DNA from: Perkinsus chesapeaki
Taxonomy: Eukaryota; Perkinsozoa; Perkinsida; Perkinsidae
Reading direction: 5' to 3'
NCBI GenBank assembly: GCA_013115145.1
Contig: JAAPAO010000082.1
Span: 1-64,000 of the forward strand
DNA: 64,000 nt
The translations under genes and the position numbers were made by a program. The notes beneath the pieces are model-generated. The model searched no databases and was not told where the DNA came from. It saw only the letters and a list, made by a program, of their open reading frames with translations. Positions 43,321 through 55,200 of this stretch are shown in pieces. Position 1 is the first letter of the stretch, and each line of letters opens with the position of its first letter.

Positions 43321-45177
43321 CTACTCCTCAGGACTCCAGTTGCGTACGGGCGGCGGCGGTTGCTCTGTCACGGTATTGTCGCTGTCCGAGATCGACGATG
43401 CCCCTGCCCACATCGTTGCGCCCGCCCATGGACAGCTGTAAACCCTACCGCTCCTCGGATCTCCCAGCGACTGCACCAACTGCGGCGGATGGCGAGCGCC
43501 CTGCCCCTCCCTCAGAACAAATGGTCTGACACAGCACTTTGACGGTTTGTAGTCATCAGAGCTCACGTTGGCAAGAGAGCCTGCTTCGTGGACGAACTGC
43601 GTAGCATCTTTCTACAAGTCTGCTTGTGCATTAATCCTATGGGTCAGGTTTGCTGATGACCGGTGCGAGCGCCAGGGTGTACCGTCATGGCTCGTCTGGT
43701 GGTGTGCCACAGATAAGCCGTCGGGGGTTGCAAGAAGCCAGCCATCTTGGGCCGGATCATCCCATACCGAACCCGATCCTGCCTCTGGGTTCTCCAAGAT
43801 CGGATGCCCTATCGCCACCAGAGGTCTGTAACTAAGCGATCGAATCCCTCTCAACGCAGATCTACCCGTTGTACCAAGCTGGAAGCTGCTGCGCCGCACC
43901 TCGGGAAAGACTGTTGAGTATAGCTTGTATTCCATGACATTTGGCGTATCTTAACACCCCATACAGCGACAAAGGTAACAAGGTGACTAGTACGAGATCC
44001 TGGCGGGTCGCTGGTCCTTGACCGATCTCTGAGACCACCACCGACCTAACTACCAACATCCTACCAAGGCTAGCTCCTCCAGATAGGACCTTCAAAAACC
44101 CCATAGAGGGTTTCGATCATCTCCGCATCTTTGACATTAATAAATACATAGGTACTTGACTCTTTCTGGCGCATATCGTAAGGCATGTAGATGTAGTCCA
44201 TCATGCTCAGGTTGTAACCCGCGTTCCCTACCGCCTACCCCCAACTACTTGCAGGATGCCCGCTGCCGGCACCTACTCTACCTCAAGCAGCTCGGTAAAT
44301 AGCATCGGCTGGGTGTAGTTTCGTGGTACATTACGTACCATAACAGATGTCCTATTATCTATGCCCAGCTTGACCTGCCCCAGGAGGCTGTCAAGGTATA
44401 CAGTGCAAGGTGGTTATACCTTCTGAAGATCTATTTCCAAGGATTGTCGACCTTCATCACAGGAGGGACTGCGACGTCTAAAGTCGGACTCTAGCGAAAG
44501 TGACTAATTTTAAAAATTTACCGATAGCCGAAATTGCCGACGGCTTCAAGGTCTCTAGGTTCGACTACGCGGAACCCATGCTGAGAGTATCTAACAAAGC
44601 TTGTTGATATCTCAAGCACCTCAAGATACTCCCTACAGTTGCATTGCCCAACTGAAGCTATATGGCTGTTGTTGGTTCGGTAGTACAGCAGTTGCTGATG
44701 GTACCGCATCTAACTGGTTCAATGCTTGTCGCATTCGTATGGCCGAGCGTATATCGTAGAACTCAATGACATATCTACTCAGTGACGGCGGAGATTGACC
44801 ATCGTCAATCCCTGCACACCCCACCTGTCTAGGTGAGAGAAGGTCCGCAGACTTGACGTGAGCGAGCCTTCGGATCTATGTCTGACTAGTGCAGACAATG
44901 GTGAGCCAATGCCCTTGGGGTCATCGGTCTCGAAGTCTCCCGGCCATACCATCCTGGAGATGCTACGGACATCTCCGTACTGAACCAACGACTCAGGAAG
45001 CGTACGGCGTTGGTGGGCAAGCTACATGTTCCGAGAAAGCTCGTAACAGAGCTCTTGTGTCACTGTCTGTCTCCCCCGCATACTCTTTCAGTACCCACTC
45101 TGGTGGCACTACCGCTCGGAGGTGAGCTGAAGAATAGGGCACTCACCGAGCATGTCAGCTGGGGTGACAGACTTCAT
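43321..45177 (-). CDS. Mei2-like RNA-binding protein
   Basis: Starts at ATG 45177 (MKSVTPADML). Early exons give SLVQYGDVRSISRMVWPGDF and later YVIEFYDIRSAIRMRQALNQ, which fit the RRM1/RRM2 region. The diagnostic Mei2-type RRM follows: TSVMVRNVPRNYTQPMLFTE, a 48-nt intron (phase 0), GYNLSMMDYIYMPYDMRQ, then STYVFINVKDAE and TLYGVFEG. Mei2-like proteins in yeast, plants and protists bind RNA in meiosis and differentiation. Downstream are PEVRRSSFQLGTTGR and a C-terminal tail ending PPPPVRNWSPEE. Not every exon is joined, and the segment near 43610 is ambiguous. Confidence 0.75.
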
Positions 45178-45372
45178 GGCAAGTTAACGCGCCCAACTCC
45201 TCTGGAAAGCCCCATCCCCTCACATGATGAATCCTGAGCCATCCTAACAGCCTTAACCTGCAGTCCAGTATCGGTGCATCTTTTAAAGATGTGATCCTGG
45301 AGATCATAGATAAGCCGAAGGTCGTACATCCCAATCCTGAGGAAACAAGAAACGCTCAGTCCACTGTGGGCT

Positions 45373-45736
45373 CTACGATCCGTCGAAGTCTCTCAGTGGA
45401 GTACTCATAAATGTCTTATACGATTCCTGTACCGAAGAGCTGTTGAGCTCGAGGATCGAAGTTAACGAATGGAGCCCGAGGCAGCAGCAGCTTACTTGAC
45501 AGTCCCACCAGTCGATGACACACCAGCATCAATACAATATATTTCACCGAGAAGGGGCTGTAATAAAGCTGCAATATGAGCCAGGCAGACTTCGGTCTCG
45601 TAGAACAATATACACAACTGACCTGATGGAGCATACGCCAAGTGGTTGCTAATAACATACTTGAAGTGTGAGCCTCGGTAGGGTTGGACGGAATGGTTTG
45701 CAGTGTGACCTCACATGCCTCATAGCTGTGAGACAT
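45373..45736 (-). CDS. small uncharacterised protein (about 90 aa)
   Basis: ATG 45736 begins MSHSYEACEVTLQTIPSNP. A short intron then leads to QLCILFYETEVCLAHIAALL and GEIYCIDAGVSSTGG, and a last exon ends with TAG at 45373-45375. The hydrophobic pattern suggests a small folded domain, but I do not recognise it. Confidence 0.4.
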
Positions 45737-45844
45737 TATAGAGAACAGATGGCCTGTAAAAAGTGGGCAAGGAGAAATGTGGGAATGCAAGGTAAAAGTT
45801 AAAGATCATATGTTCATCAACCGCTGGAGAAACAGGCGGTGGAA

Positions 45845-45874
45845 TTTTTCGTCTTCGATCCCCGGCGAAGTCAT
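45845..45874 (+). repeat. T-arm-like B box upstream of DCP1
   Basis: GTCTTCGATCCCCGGCGAAG resembles a tRNA T-arm, followed by ATTTTTCC as at 13118. No 5' half is seen. It lies about 75 bp upstream of the DCP1 ATG and could be a tRNA fragment or promoter-proximal element. Confidence 0.35.
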
Positions 45875-45943
45875 TTTTCCGTCAAATAAATATTTTTCAG
45901 GGAGACAGCAGTCTTGTTATAATTCGCAGTTGAATTGAGTGTT

Positions 45944-47388
45944 ATGGCCTTCGAAGCAGAAGTGAGCCCCATCGAGCGTAAGCTTGCCTTGATGACTCTA
46001 CAGAAGAGGGACAGCAGTGTTAAGAAGATCCTCACACACGCACCGTAACAAGATCATCTTAAAAGCACCTTCGTACTGTTGATTCAGGCACGCAGCCCTG
46101 TTCCATATGAACCATTTACCATCTACTGTTGGAGGGGATCCTACTCCAACATGGGAGAAGTTAGATATAGAAGGATCACTTTATCTAGTTACCACCGTTA
46201 GTGGTCAATTTCGTCTAGTACTTATTGATAACGATCCTCAACCGTCAACATTGGCTGGTGATGCATGGAGTGTTGTCCTTAATAATGACGTAGTGGCTGA
46301 ACAACATGGCCATACGCTACATCTTAGGTCAGTATCTCTCCAATCTCCTTAACCTTGGGAGTATCTTTCTCGGCTTTTAACCTCTGGATTATCTTTCTCA
46401 GCTTTTAACCTCTGGAGTATCTTTCTCGACTTTTGACCTCGGGATTATCCTTCTGATCGTGATGCTCACTTTTCAACCTCCGGAGTATCTTTCTAACCTA
46501 ACTCTGCGGATATATCTTTCTCATTCTAATTTGTATGCTTCTCAGGACCGCCGAGGGTGAAGTCTTTGCTTTATGGTTCGGTCGTCCCGAGATTGCGGAC
46601 AGGGTAAGCAGCTATCAAACGTCTTGCGCCGCCGCACGCCGCAGCTGTCTGTCAGATTTGTTCTTACGTCGGATCTATTTTATCCGCCAGGCCATTGCCT
46701 AGCCCCCCTTCACCATCTGATCTTCTTAAGATGATCCTAGCTCGTAGTCCTAACAAGGATGCAACATCCACAGCGACACCAACTGCCAGTGTAGATGTTA
46801 ATAGCAGTACCAGTAGTGACGTGAACGCTTCAACAACACCTCTATCACAAGGGAACCAGGTGGGGCGGCTTCATTGAGATAACGTGCGTTACGTTGTTTT
46901 GGCAGGGTAAAGCCTACACGCAGACGTCCACTGGCAACAGTGAGGAGACTAACTCAGTTGATGGGTCACCAATCGGCCATACCACCAACTTGGCTGGACA
47001 ACACATTCTGCATTTACTGAGGGCTGGAGGGAACGGTGGCAGCAGAAAGGAACCAACGGAAACGTCTGGGGACGCTGGAGCGCAGGTTATGGCTGATTAC
47101 AGTGGAGAGCGCGCACCGATGGACGGGTCATCAAGCTCATCGTCATCAGAGGAGGAGACACCGACGCAGCAGCAGGGAGGTGTTCGTGTGGATACGTTCC
47201 AAATGCTGGAGGCAGAGTTATCGAAGCCTAATGATGATCATGAGGAGAAGGATAGTGAAGAAGCAATTAAGGAGGAGTCTGAGGATGGACTATATGTTAC
47301 TAAGGATATGTTGCGAGAGGCAATAATAGACGTGGTTAAATCTGACGAGTTCATCAATTTGGTTATTGAACGACTGAGTCGTATATGA
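45944..47388 (+). CDS. DCP1: mRNA-decapping cofactor DCP1
   Basis: Exons 45944-46044, 46088-46327, 46546-46603, 46656-46859 and 46906-47388 join in frame to 361 aa. The EVH1 domain shows LQKRDSSVKKILTHA, WEKLDIEGSLYLVTTVSGQF, and EVFALWFGRPEIADRICSYV with the conserved W-F and I-A-x pattern. A low-complexity Ser/Thr/Glu linker leads to a C-terminal helix (VTKDMLREAIIDVVKSDEF, then LVIERLSRI) like the DCP1 trimerisation domain. In known systems DCP1 activates DCP2 to remove the m7G cap in the cytoplasm. Introns are 43, 218, 52 and 46 nt; the long one holds a minisatellite. Confidence 0.92.
46328..46545 (+). repeat. intronic minisatellite in DCP1
   Basis: Within intron 2 a unit of about 28-30 nt containing CTGGAGTATCTTTCTC is repeated about five times with drift. 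The intron is four times longer than its neighbours because of this expansion. Confidence 0.85.
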
Positions 47389-47701
47389 GCTGCCGATCCA
47401 GTTTACGATGTTATTGGCTTATGCCTTTCAATAGCCACAATGTATATCAAATAATCGTGAATAAAGCTTATGTTACTGGGAATCATCACCCGTCATCATC
47501 ATCATTGACTGTAATCCTTGCGTTCTCGCTGGGCATGCCCCCCCTTTCTCCTCCTTTAAACATTGTTGCCGCCCTATCTGCCGCCGTTCATTTACCTGTT
47601 TCTTGCTCTTCTTCTACTTCCACGACCATCACTAAACTATTGTACATTGACATCGCCCTCCTGTTGTGTTACTTCATCGGTGGACCACCTCACCAGTTGC
47701 A

Positions 47702-49770
47702 ATGGACTCCACTGAGAACCCTTCCAACCGCCCCAGTCCAACAGATGGCATTCTACCGTCCCTTATAGTGTCCCATCCAGGCGGTTCTTTTGCTAAAGAT
47801 GGTCGAGAGAACAGCAAGGTAGTATCAAGGTTTGGGGTGGCCAATATGGGATCGATAGGTGCTTATGATCTACACCGGCGGGACAGTGGGCATGCAACCG
47901 GGCCCTGATGGGTCTCTGCGACCTGTGCCGGGCTTCCTCACTGAGAAAATATCAAAGTTGGAGGAGCTTAAGCGGCCAGGCATGCCTGATTGCACTGTAA
48001 GAGTGATGCTGGAGATGCTTGGTAGTAGATGAGGCAAAGCTTAGGTTATTGAGTGGGAGGAGCTAATCGACAGTTCTGATGTTACACCAGAGCATTGGGC
48101 TAAGATGGCAAAGGTAATGGTGGGGTAAGGGAAGTGCCTAGGATAGTGTTCTAGCATCCCCTTAGTAGAATGATACTGCGTAGGGGGAAAGATGCTGAGA
48201 ATAGCAGTAGAGATAGCATCACTTGACCTCCTTCACAGGGCTGAACTTGGGCTGTAACAAGTTGTGTCGTGAGCTCCATCAGCTTCGTTATATTCCATCC
48301 TGCGACTTTTCCAAATCTTTGTTTGAAATATCTCTTGTCCTCGTCATTTTACCTCGTACTAAAGTTGAGTTGCGTAGCTATATCGTTTCAGTGTATCGAA
48401 GAGAACTACTATGATTACGATGGTTTCGTTATCGTCCACGGCACGGACACTATGGCCTATACAGCAGCAGCTCTATCCTTTATGATGGCTAATCTAGCCA
48501 AGACTGTCGTCCTCACTGGCTCAATTTTACCATTTGGGGAGCCACACAGCGATGCTCGAAGGAATATAATAGTATCCACGTTGATTGCTGGTAGTGTCTG
48601 ATAACCGCCGTCATTGGTGATGGCAATTAAATCACAGGTGTTTGTAACATCCCCGAGGTGTGCGTTTTCTTCAATACCAGCCTCCTTAGAGGTTGTCGGT
48701 CTGTCAAGGTAATGCCAAGCATCGAGTATTTCATCCAATTGATAGCTTACAGGTTGACAGCGGTTCAATAGCAGCGTTCGAGTCGCCCAACTTCCCTCCA
48801 CTAGCCACATTAGGGGTCGGTATCCACTTCAATGATCACCTGCTCATGCCTGCACCAAAGGGAAGGTTCCACGTCCACACCAATATGGAGAATTCAATAC
48901 TAGTTGTTAGGATGGTAGGCCGCCGCCGGCGCCGCTTTGGTCAGTGTTGATATTGTACTGTGGGTGTTGATAGGTGCCAGGCTTTGCTGATCTGGAGACA
49001 TTGAAGGATAGTGCGGTAAAAGGAGTGGTGCTATCGCTCTATGGGACTGGGAATGCTCCTGCTAAACAGCAGAATTTCATCAACTGGCTGCAGAGGTGAC
49101 CTGGTGGAGGGTAAAGTCTTTCGCTGGATGGTGCCCAACATGTCGTTGATCTCAAGCGTATGTCTCCGAACTGGATTTAAGCTCGGTCAAGCTTTACCAC
49201 TTGGTCTCGAAGGTTGTATGGTATCAACCAGGGGGCCATAGAGGATGATCAAGTGTTAGGTCCGGAAGGAACGCACTTGATGTTTCCTTTTTGGTCAAGT
49301 AACATATTTCCTAGTAAGATTTCAATTGTATCTTCACCGTGTTAGAGATATTTTTTGATCTCCGGGCAATATATTCCTGTGAAGCTTGAAGATTCCCTGC
49401 TATCTTAACGCTACCTGTTCTATGTCGGTCAGGTTCCACGAGAGAGGGATTGCCGTTGTAGCAGCCTCACAGTGTCTTAAGGGCCACGTGGAGCTGAATG
49501 CCTATGCTGTTGGTGCGCGCCTGTTGTCGGTTGGTGTTATCAGCGCTGGTGATATGACAGTGGAAGCAACGGTTACCAAACTCAGCTACTTGTTGGGGCG
49601 GGGGTTATCACTAAAGCAGATCAGCCGGGCGTTCGAGATGTCTCTTCGGGGGGAAGTCACCGAGGTGAGCGTGAGGCTCATACCGCTCTCTTGTTTAAGA
49701 TGCTTTCTTTTAGAGTAATGGCAATGAAGACGTCTTCCGCGGTTTTGCTGGAGTTGTATCCAAATTGTAG
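47702..49770 (+). CDS. type I L-asparaginase
   Basis: Nine exons (47702-47818, 47859-47996, 48045-48113, 48392-48590, 48638-48708, 48753-48914, 48974-49095, 49433-49664, 49714-49770) join in frame to 388 aa. First catalytic Thr in MIYTGGTVGM, then WEELIDSSDV, second catalytic motif GFVIVHGTDTMAYTA, VVLTGSILPF, FESPNFPPLATLGV, KGVVLSLYGTGNAP, SQCLKGHVELNAYAVG and EATVTKLSYLLG. This hydrolyses asparagine to aspartate and ammonia, probably in the cytosol, since no signal peptide is seen. Introns are 40-278 nt, with one of 337 nt (49096-49432). Confidence 0.95.
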
Positions 49771-50007
49771 CAATCAACATCCGACAGCAGCCATGTGGCA
49801 TTTTATCACTGATTTATTTGACCTTGTTACTGTACATGCCCAGATCTTGCGTTACCAGTCGGGAGGCTCCAATATAGCTCTTAAGCTCCGGACGTGAGGG
49901 CTAGGGGAAACTGTTAATGTGATATATGAGCTCCGAACTAGGGTATCAACTTGTGACCGTTGTCCCTCTACGCCTCACTTTGTTGCCCCCAGTAGGCCCA
50001 ATTGATA

Positions 50008-50583
50008 ATGGTTAAGCGTCGTAAGGTGCCCACTAAAGAGCCAGAAGAGCCTAAGGAAGAGGACCCATCTCAATGGTCACGAGGCCAACGTAAACGAAGA
50101 GTCCGAAAAGAAGCTTTGAGTAAGCACTCGAGCGATTGTCATCGTTATCTTCTTCGATGCCAGTCCGAAAGAAACAGTTCGCAGCCGAACAGGTGAGGGC
50201 GAAACACATGAAGGAGGCCGAGGCGAAGGATAAGAGTGAGTCGCATCTGTTGGAGTAGCTCTGGTTATCGCTGGGCTTCAGGGAACGTATTGGCAAACCT
50301 TCAAGCTCTGAGGGGGTCCCTTAAGTTGGATCTTCAAGATGATAATGCTAAGGATCGGAAACATAAGAAGTTGCGTAAATTGGCGGCAAAGCCGAAGTCT
50401 CGGGCAGCTCAGCACAAGCAGAATCTCCGGGAGGTTCTCCAGTATAAAAGCGTAAGTCTGCCTTCTGTTGGCGTGCGGTAGTTGTTAACACCACAGGTGC
50501 TGTCTTTCGAGCCCTTCCAGCAGAATCCATTAGCGGCAATCCAGCAGCACCTTCGCAACACTCAAGGAGGCTCTGCCGCTTAA
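50008..50583 (+). CDS. SLX9/FAM207-like ribosome biogenesis protein
   Basis: Exons 50008-50119, 50164-50235, 50282-50451 and 50497-50583 join in frame to 146 aa. It is very basic with a bipartite-like start (MVKRRKVPTKEP, RGQRKRRVRKEAL). The C-terminus reads AQHKQNLREVLQYK, then FEPFQQNPLAAIQQHLRN, matching the conserved end of the SLX9/FAM207 family from memory. SLX9 is a nucleolar 40S export and pre-rRNA processing factor in yeast. Introns are 44, 46 and 45 nt. Confidence 0.65.
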
Positions 50584-51034
50584 CAACGTTACTTCAACAG
50601 CTCACTTCGCAGTGTTCAGTGTTAATAATAGGATGACCCTAGTTCGATCCCCGGTTACGGTGTTTTATGGTGATCCTTTTGGAGCGATCATCCGTACGCT
50701 GCTTTTCGACTTGGGTGTCTCCAAACGGGTATATAGCCAAATGGACATCCGGAGCTCCGATGAAGCTTCCATTGCCATCGAAAGTACTGGCAAATAGTCT
50801 AGACATTGATGCTCAGTGGCTCTTCAAGAAGTTGTAACTGCTGCATGAACTCGAAATACGTTTCACAACTGCTTACCGAGCTCGCTGTTGAAATGATAAG
50901 GGCACTGCGATCAAAGAGCTGTGGGAGGTTCGGTTCCACTCTCGGGGCTGTTCACAACCATTACGGCAGCAACTTGGGATATAGCTAGGAGGTGTTGGTG
51001 CCACATACTCGATAACAGTCAAAGGTCAACAGAA
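50584..51034. other. unassigned; tRNA-like fragment and short ORF
   Basis: Contains a B-box-like GTTCGATCCCCGG at about 50641-50655 without a full cloverleaf, and a 61-codon frame (SKRVYSQMDIRSSDEASIAI) ending at 50797. No gene recognised; it may be part of an unresolved small gene. Confidence 0.35.
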
Positions 51035-52257
51035 ATGAGCGAGACGCATGTGACCTACAAACTCGCCTGTGTTGTACCGTTGCTGTCTACTCAAGCTTTC
51101 GTTCGGGCCATCTAGTCTTCTAGATACTTTGTGTGGCGAAGAACTTTGCCAACTCGAAGGAGGAGCTCAAAACCCATAGGAGCAAACTGACGGAATCGAT
51201 GGAGAAGGTATCAGCCATTAGCAGATTAGCTCACCACCTAGCTGTCAATTTCTGGTGACAAATGACTGATTAGCGAGGCGACCTTGATAGATTCTGGTGG
51301 AGCTTATTTTAAGTGCATTTCCGAACCTGCCGATTGCGACCCTGTTCTCAGGCGATCATCTTCAGTAAGTCCTTCACTTCACTAGTTCCCATAGAGCAGC
51401 CCATATCACTACAACAACGCACTGATGTCTACTACGAGACGGAGCTAGCATTATTGATTGCAAAAACGGTGACCTTCCGCCAGTCTTCTCTCATGCTTTT
51501 CAAAGCGTAGCAGTTACCATGCTCCGTTGGTGGCTGCGATCCTCAAGATTCCCTTGCCGCTGTCGGAGGGCTCGCAGTGGCGTTGGATCTCACCCTAAAG
51601 GATGTTCAGAACTCCTGCAAAGCCGTCGGAGGTAGCGCTTGTTGTCGGCGAGCTAACTTCAAATTCATCTAGGCTCGTGGGAGAAGGCCAAGGGCTTTGA
51701 CAGGAGCAGTCCTATATCGGACTGGGTTAAAATCGATGGCCTTAGAGATGACATGAAGTGGACTATCACAACTACTATTGATGGGCAATTGGTAAGCTAT
51801 CACAATGCCGCCTTGCCTTCGGCTGTGTAGCCAGGGGGTCATAAAGGAATACCAGATGTTACGCCTAGAGCTTGAAGTCACTTGATATCTTTCCTGGGAC
51901 CATGTAACTTCCGCATTAGATCATCACCGAGGGGCACCCTTCAATGGAGCTAGACAAATCCTTGCGCCAATTCATTGTACGGGTTGTGCCTTTCTAGGTC
52001 CAACAGCAAAGTACTGGAGATATGCTAGTTCCGATAGGGCATCTCCTTTCACAATTGACCAATTCCTTTACCCTATTGCCGGGAGACATAGTAAGTCCTA
52101 AGGTGTCATCAAAAGGCTAACACCTGTCGTCTATCTTAAGATTCTTACGGGAACCCCTGTGCTGCCGAAGGGGCCTGGAAGGTTGGCGCCTGGCATGCAG
52201 TTGGAGATGAGCATTGAACCATCGATTGGAACCTTCACTACTAAGATAACCGAATAG
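51035..52257 (+). CDS. FAH-fold acylpyruvase / oxaloacetate decarboxylase-like
   Basis: ATG 51035 gives MSETHVTYKLAC, then exon 51124-51207 (ILCVAKNFANSKEELKTH). Later exons give YYETELALLIAKT (metal-binding ExE-type site), AVGGLAVALDLTLKDVQ, WEKAKGFDRSSPISDWV, and after 'STGDMLVPIGHLLSQLTNSF' comes PGD then ILTGTPVLPKGPGRLAPG. The stop is TAG 52255-52257. These are the landmarks of FAHD1-type enzymes, which cleave acylpyruvates and decarboxylate oxaloacetate, usually in mitochondria. One exon near 51275-51358 (DSGGAYFKCISEPAD) is of uncertain fit. No strong presequence. Confidence 0.8.
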
Positions 52258-52397
52258 TTCTCATCGTGAAGTAGTTATCTGTTGAGCTGTAAGCTACAAT
52301 CAAATGACACTAACTGATATAACAACGCAATTGTCGATTAAGGGAAATGAAGACCACAAAAGGGGCTATAACTAATAAGTCACTTGTCTAAATAGGA

Positions 52398-54149
52398 TTA
52401 CCAGAGTAACGCAGCCGAGGCAGTTGTTGAAGTACTGTCGCAGTCACGACACATGCATCTGTCTACATCCTGGTGGTAGTCTTTAACACAGTTGGAGAAC
52501 CCCATTTGGCGGGAGAACTCATCACCATAATAACATCTTACCCATTCCCAGTTATGAATAACATACAATGAACCGTGAATATCGTAAAGGTAGTCGAATT
52601 GTTCTTGAGTGAGAATGCCGTCGGAAACTGTACGAGCCTTTAACTCATTAAGCAAGTCCCAAGCATATTCGATACCACCAGAGGGATCGGGATACGAATC
52701 GGTACCATAGGCACACATGGAGAGCTTCCAGCAATACTGATCAACGGTACAAGAACCTTCCAACATGATGGTGATCTTAGCCTTTAGATTCTCCCATCCA
52801 GGTTGAGTACAAACTTCACATTGTTCAGTCATCATATAATTCATACGATATAAAAGATCATCTTTATAATCTCCATCAATAGCATTACGATAAAGCATCA
52901 TAGTAGCATGATCAGCATATTGCATTATATATTGAGTACCAAGAGTATTCTTTTGTCCTTCTATAGCAAAATCAATAAATAATGATCCAGGAGCATAACC
53001 CATCTTATTAGTAACATCCTCCTTCATCTCTTGAGCCTTCAGCAAAGTCTTCTTGATATCTTCGGGCTCCATATGTTCCACATCGAAACTCAAACCGACT
53101 GGAGCAATGGCTTGCATATCCTTAGCCGTGATGTAGTCCTCCAAGTACTTCTGGAACGTATCCACGAACTCGAGCATACGAGATCCCTTGCCGGTCTTGA
53201 CATCCCCGTATGTGAGCCATAACCTTTGGTCGTTACCGGTGCGTTGGCGCCATTCTTTCATAAAAGGTAGCAGCTTCTCTGCATCATGAATTCGGTCTGG
53301 ATTGGTGTTATCAGCAATGTTAACATAAACATCACCAGAGTTCCATAATTTACCAATATCAGAGGCACCAAAGTTAATCAATGATGGATCACCCTTCCTC
53401 CAATAATCTTGAGACCATGAGTATGTACCAAACCTACGCTCATTCGTCTCGTTACTAGTAGTAGTGGTAGGTGTCGGTGTTGTCGTCACCTCTGTGGTGG
53501 CTGTCGTTAAAGGCGACGTTGTCCCATGAATCGTGGAAGCAACAGTCGTTGTAGTTGGCAGTTCAGTCGTAGTGGTGACAGCCTCCCTGGTCGTCATGAC
53601 AGACCCAGATGTCGTCTGAGTGCTGGCTGCAGCACTCGACGTTGATGGTGGAGTAGTGCCGCTTGTGCTGGTCGTACTGGTCGTGGTAGCAGGAGCCTCT
53701 GTGGTCGTCATCGCCTGTGACGTAACAGAGTGGCAGGAACATGGGGCATTGGTGCCTGAGCAGACACTTGGAACTGTCCAGTATTTGCAGTAGGATCCCG
53801 GGTGCAGTGATGCACAATACGAGTCTCCTTCAGTGCAACCGGTTTCGGTTGTTGTAGATGTCGCCGCAGTGGTGGGCGTGGTCACCGAGTGCACGGAAGC
53901 TGTCGTGCTACTTTTCCTTGTAGTTGTGGTGGCCGGACCTTCGGTCGTGCCCTGTGGGGTGGTGCTGCCATCGCAAGAACACTCAGTGTTATCAGACTGG
54001 CATCTGCTGGGAGTCTCCCAGTACTTACAGTACGACCCCGGATGAATTGAGGCGCAGAAAGCATCCCCAGAGGGACAGTCAGTAGTGGCAGCAGAAGTGA
54101 GAGAGTATAATGATAAGACGGAGAGATAAGATATTATAAAGCTTTTCAT
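52398..54149 (-). CDS. secreted protein: two Cys6 modules, Thr-rich stalk, glycosidase-like domain
   Basis: A single exon of 583 aa from ATG 54149. Signal peptide MKSFIISYLSVLSLYSLTSA. Two copies of a Cys-rich module (DCPSGDAFCASIHPGSYCKY and GCTEGDSYCASLHPGSYCKY, each ending in CSC) look like carbohydrate- or wall-binding modules. Thr/Ser-rich stalks separate them from the C-terminal domain, which begins NERRFGTYSWSQDYWRKGD. That domain has GLSFDVEHM (SFDxE, possible acid pair), ATMMLYRNAIDGDYK, KITIMLEGSCT and NWEWVRCYYG. The strand pattern suggests a TIM-barrel glycoside hydrolase (inference). It is a paralogue of the domain at 35.3-36.3 kb. Confidence 0.75.
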   Translation of the reverse strand: MKSFIISYLSVLSLYSLTSAATTDCPSGDAFCASIHPGSYCKYWETPSRCQSDNTECSCDGSTTPQGTTEGPATTTTRKSSTTASVHSVTTPTTAATSTTTETGCTEGDSYCASLHPGSYCKYWTVPSVCSGTNAPCSCHSVTSQAMTTTEAPATTTSTTSTSGTTPPSTSSAAASTQTTSGSVMTTREAVTTTTELPTTTTVASTIHGTTSPLTTATTEVTTTPTPTTTTSNETNERRFGTYSWSQDYWRKGDPSLINFGASDIGKLWNSGDVYVNIADNTNPDRIHDAEKLLPFMKEWRQRTGNDQRLWLTYGDVKTGKGSRMLEFVDTFQKYLEDYITAKDMQAIAPVGLSFDVEHMEPEDIKKTLLKAQEMKEDVTNKMGYAPGSLFIDFAIEGQKNTLGTQYIMQYADHATMMLYRNAIDGDYKDDLLYRMNYMMTEQCEVCTQPGWENLKAKITIMLEGSCTVDQYCWKLSMCAYGTDSYPDPSGGIEYAWDLLNELKARTVSDGILTQEQFDYLYDIHGSLYVIHNWEWVRCYYGDEFSRQMGFSNCVKDYHQDVDRCMCRDCDSTSTTASAALLW

Positions 54150-55200
54150 AGTAACAGAAGCGAAAAGGAACTGCTTAGCCACATAGTAACTGCCTATTTC
54201 ACTAATATCGCATTTTCCTGCTTAGTCGTTTCCACAGCTCCATTAGTGACACAATGGACCGCTGTGTGAGCACGCGAAGGACAGAGTTGTGTATTTTTCC
54301 TGTCTTTGGTTTCATCTACCAAATCCATTTATCAATTATCGACAGATGCCGGCCACCGACCTTGAAAGCAAGATGTCGTTCTTAGACCTTTACTGGCTTG
54401 AGTAGTGCTTTCTTCGGGACAGAAAGCTTGCTGTATCGCTACTAGCACTGTATCTTCGAAGTATCTTTCGGGGACAACTTATTGTGTCATGATATACAAC
54501 CAACACAACAGGACAGGCACCTTTACACTTCGTTTCGTCCAGAACCCATCTTCCCGCCTAAGACATCGGACAGCCAATACCGTAATGACGTCCAACTCGA
54601 TGAAAACGTGCAGTTTGTCACATGATCACCGAACCCTATGGCTCACTGATTCCTAACGTCGTCCCACGAACCCCATGCACCCTACAGGTGACATTAGTAT
54701 TCACATCCAAGCTGCTGCGGAAAGACACTAGTTTTACGGTCGTCGTCGGGTACCGTTTCAGTGTTGACGTTGTTATATTATCTATTCTTGCATTCTTCAT
54801 TATTGCTTGTATCGAAAGCATTTCTTGATTCGGACACTATAGTATAACACAACCAAGTGAATTGGAGAGGAAAACAAAAGCCTTGCTGATGAGACAGTGT
54901 ACTTCTACGGATGGGATATTGATCAGTGTTGAGAAGGAGACGTGATGATAGTGTCGTTGTTATTATTATTAGCAGATATGACTACAATGCAACACAACTA
55001 ATACTACTATTGCGTGCAGCACTGTACCCCATCAGTTAGGCATTGGGAAGCACAAGAGGCAATACTCTACTGGATGCCCCATTAACGAATGGTACGATAA
55101 TAAGATATAGGAGGGAAGGAAAACAACAGCAACAACAACCTCATAACAATCCACCACCAGCAATGACATTATAACAATGGAAACCATTTTCTTCATCAAT
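54150..55200. other. intergenic
   Basis: No confident gene. Open frames at 54405-54656 and 54622-54828 are short and unrecognised. It lies upstream of the secreted protein (-) and downstream of the next minus gene. Confidence 0.5.
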
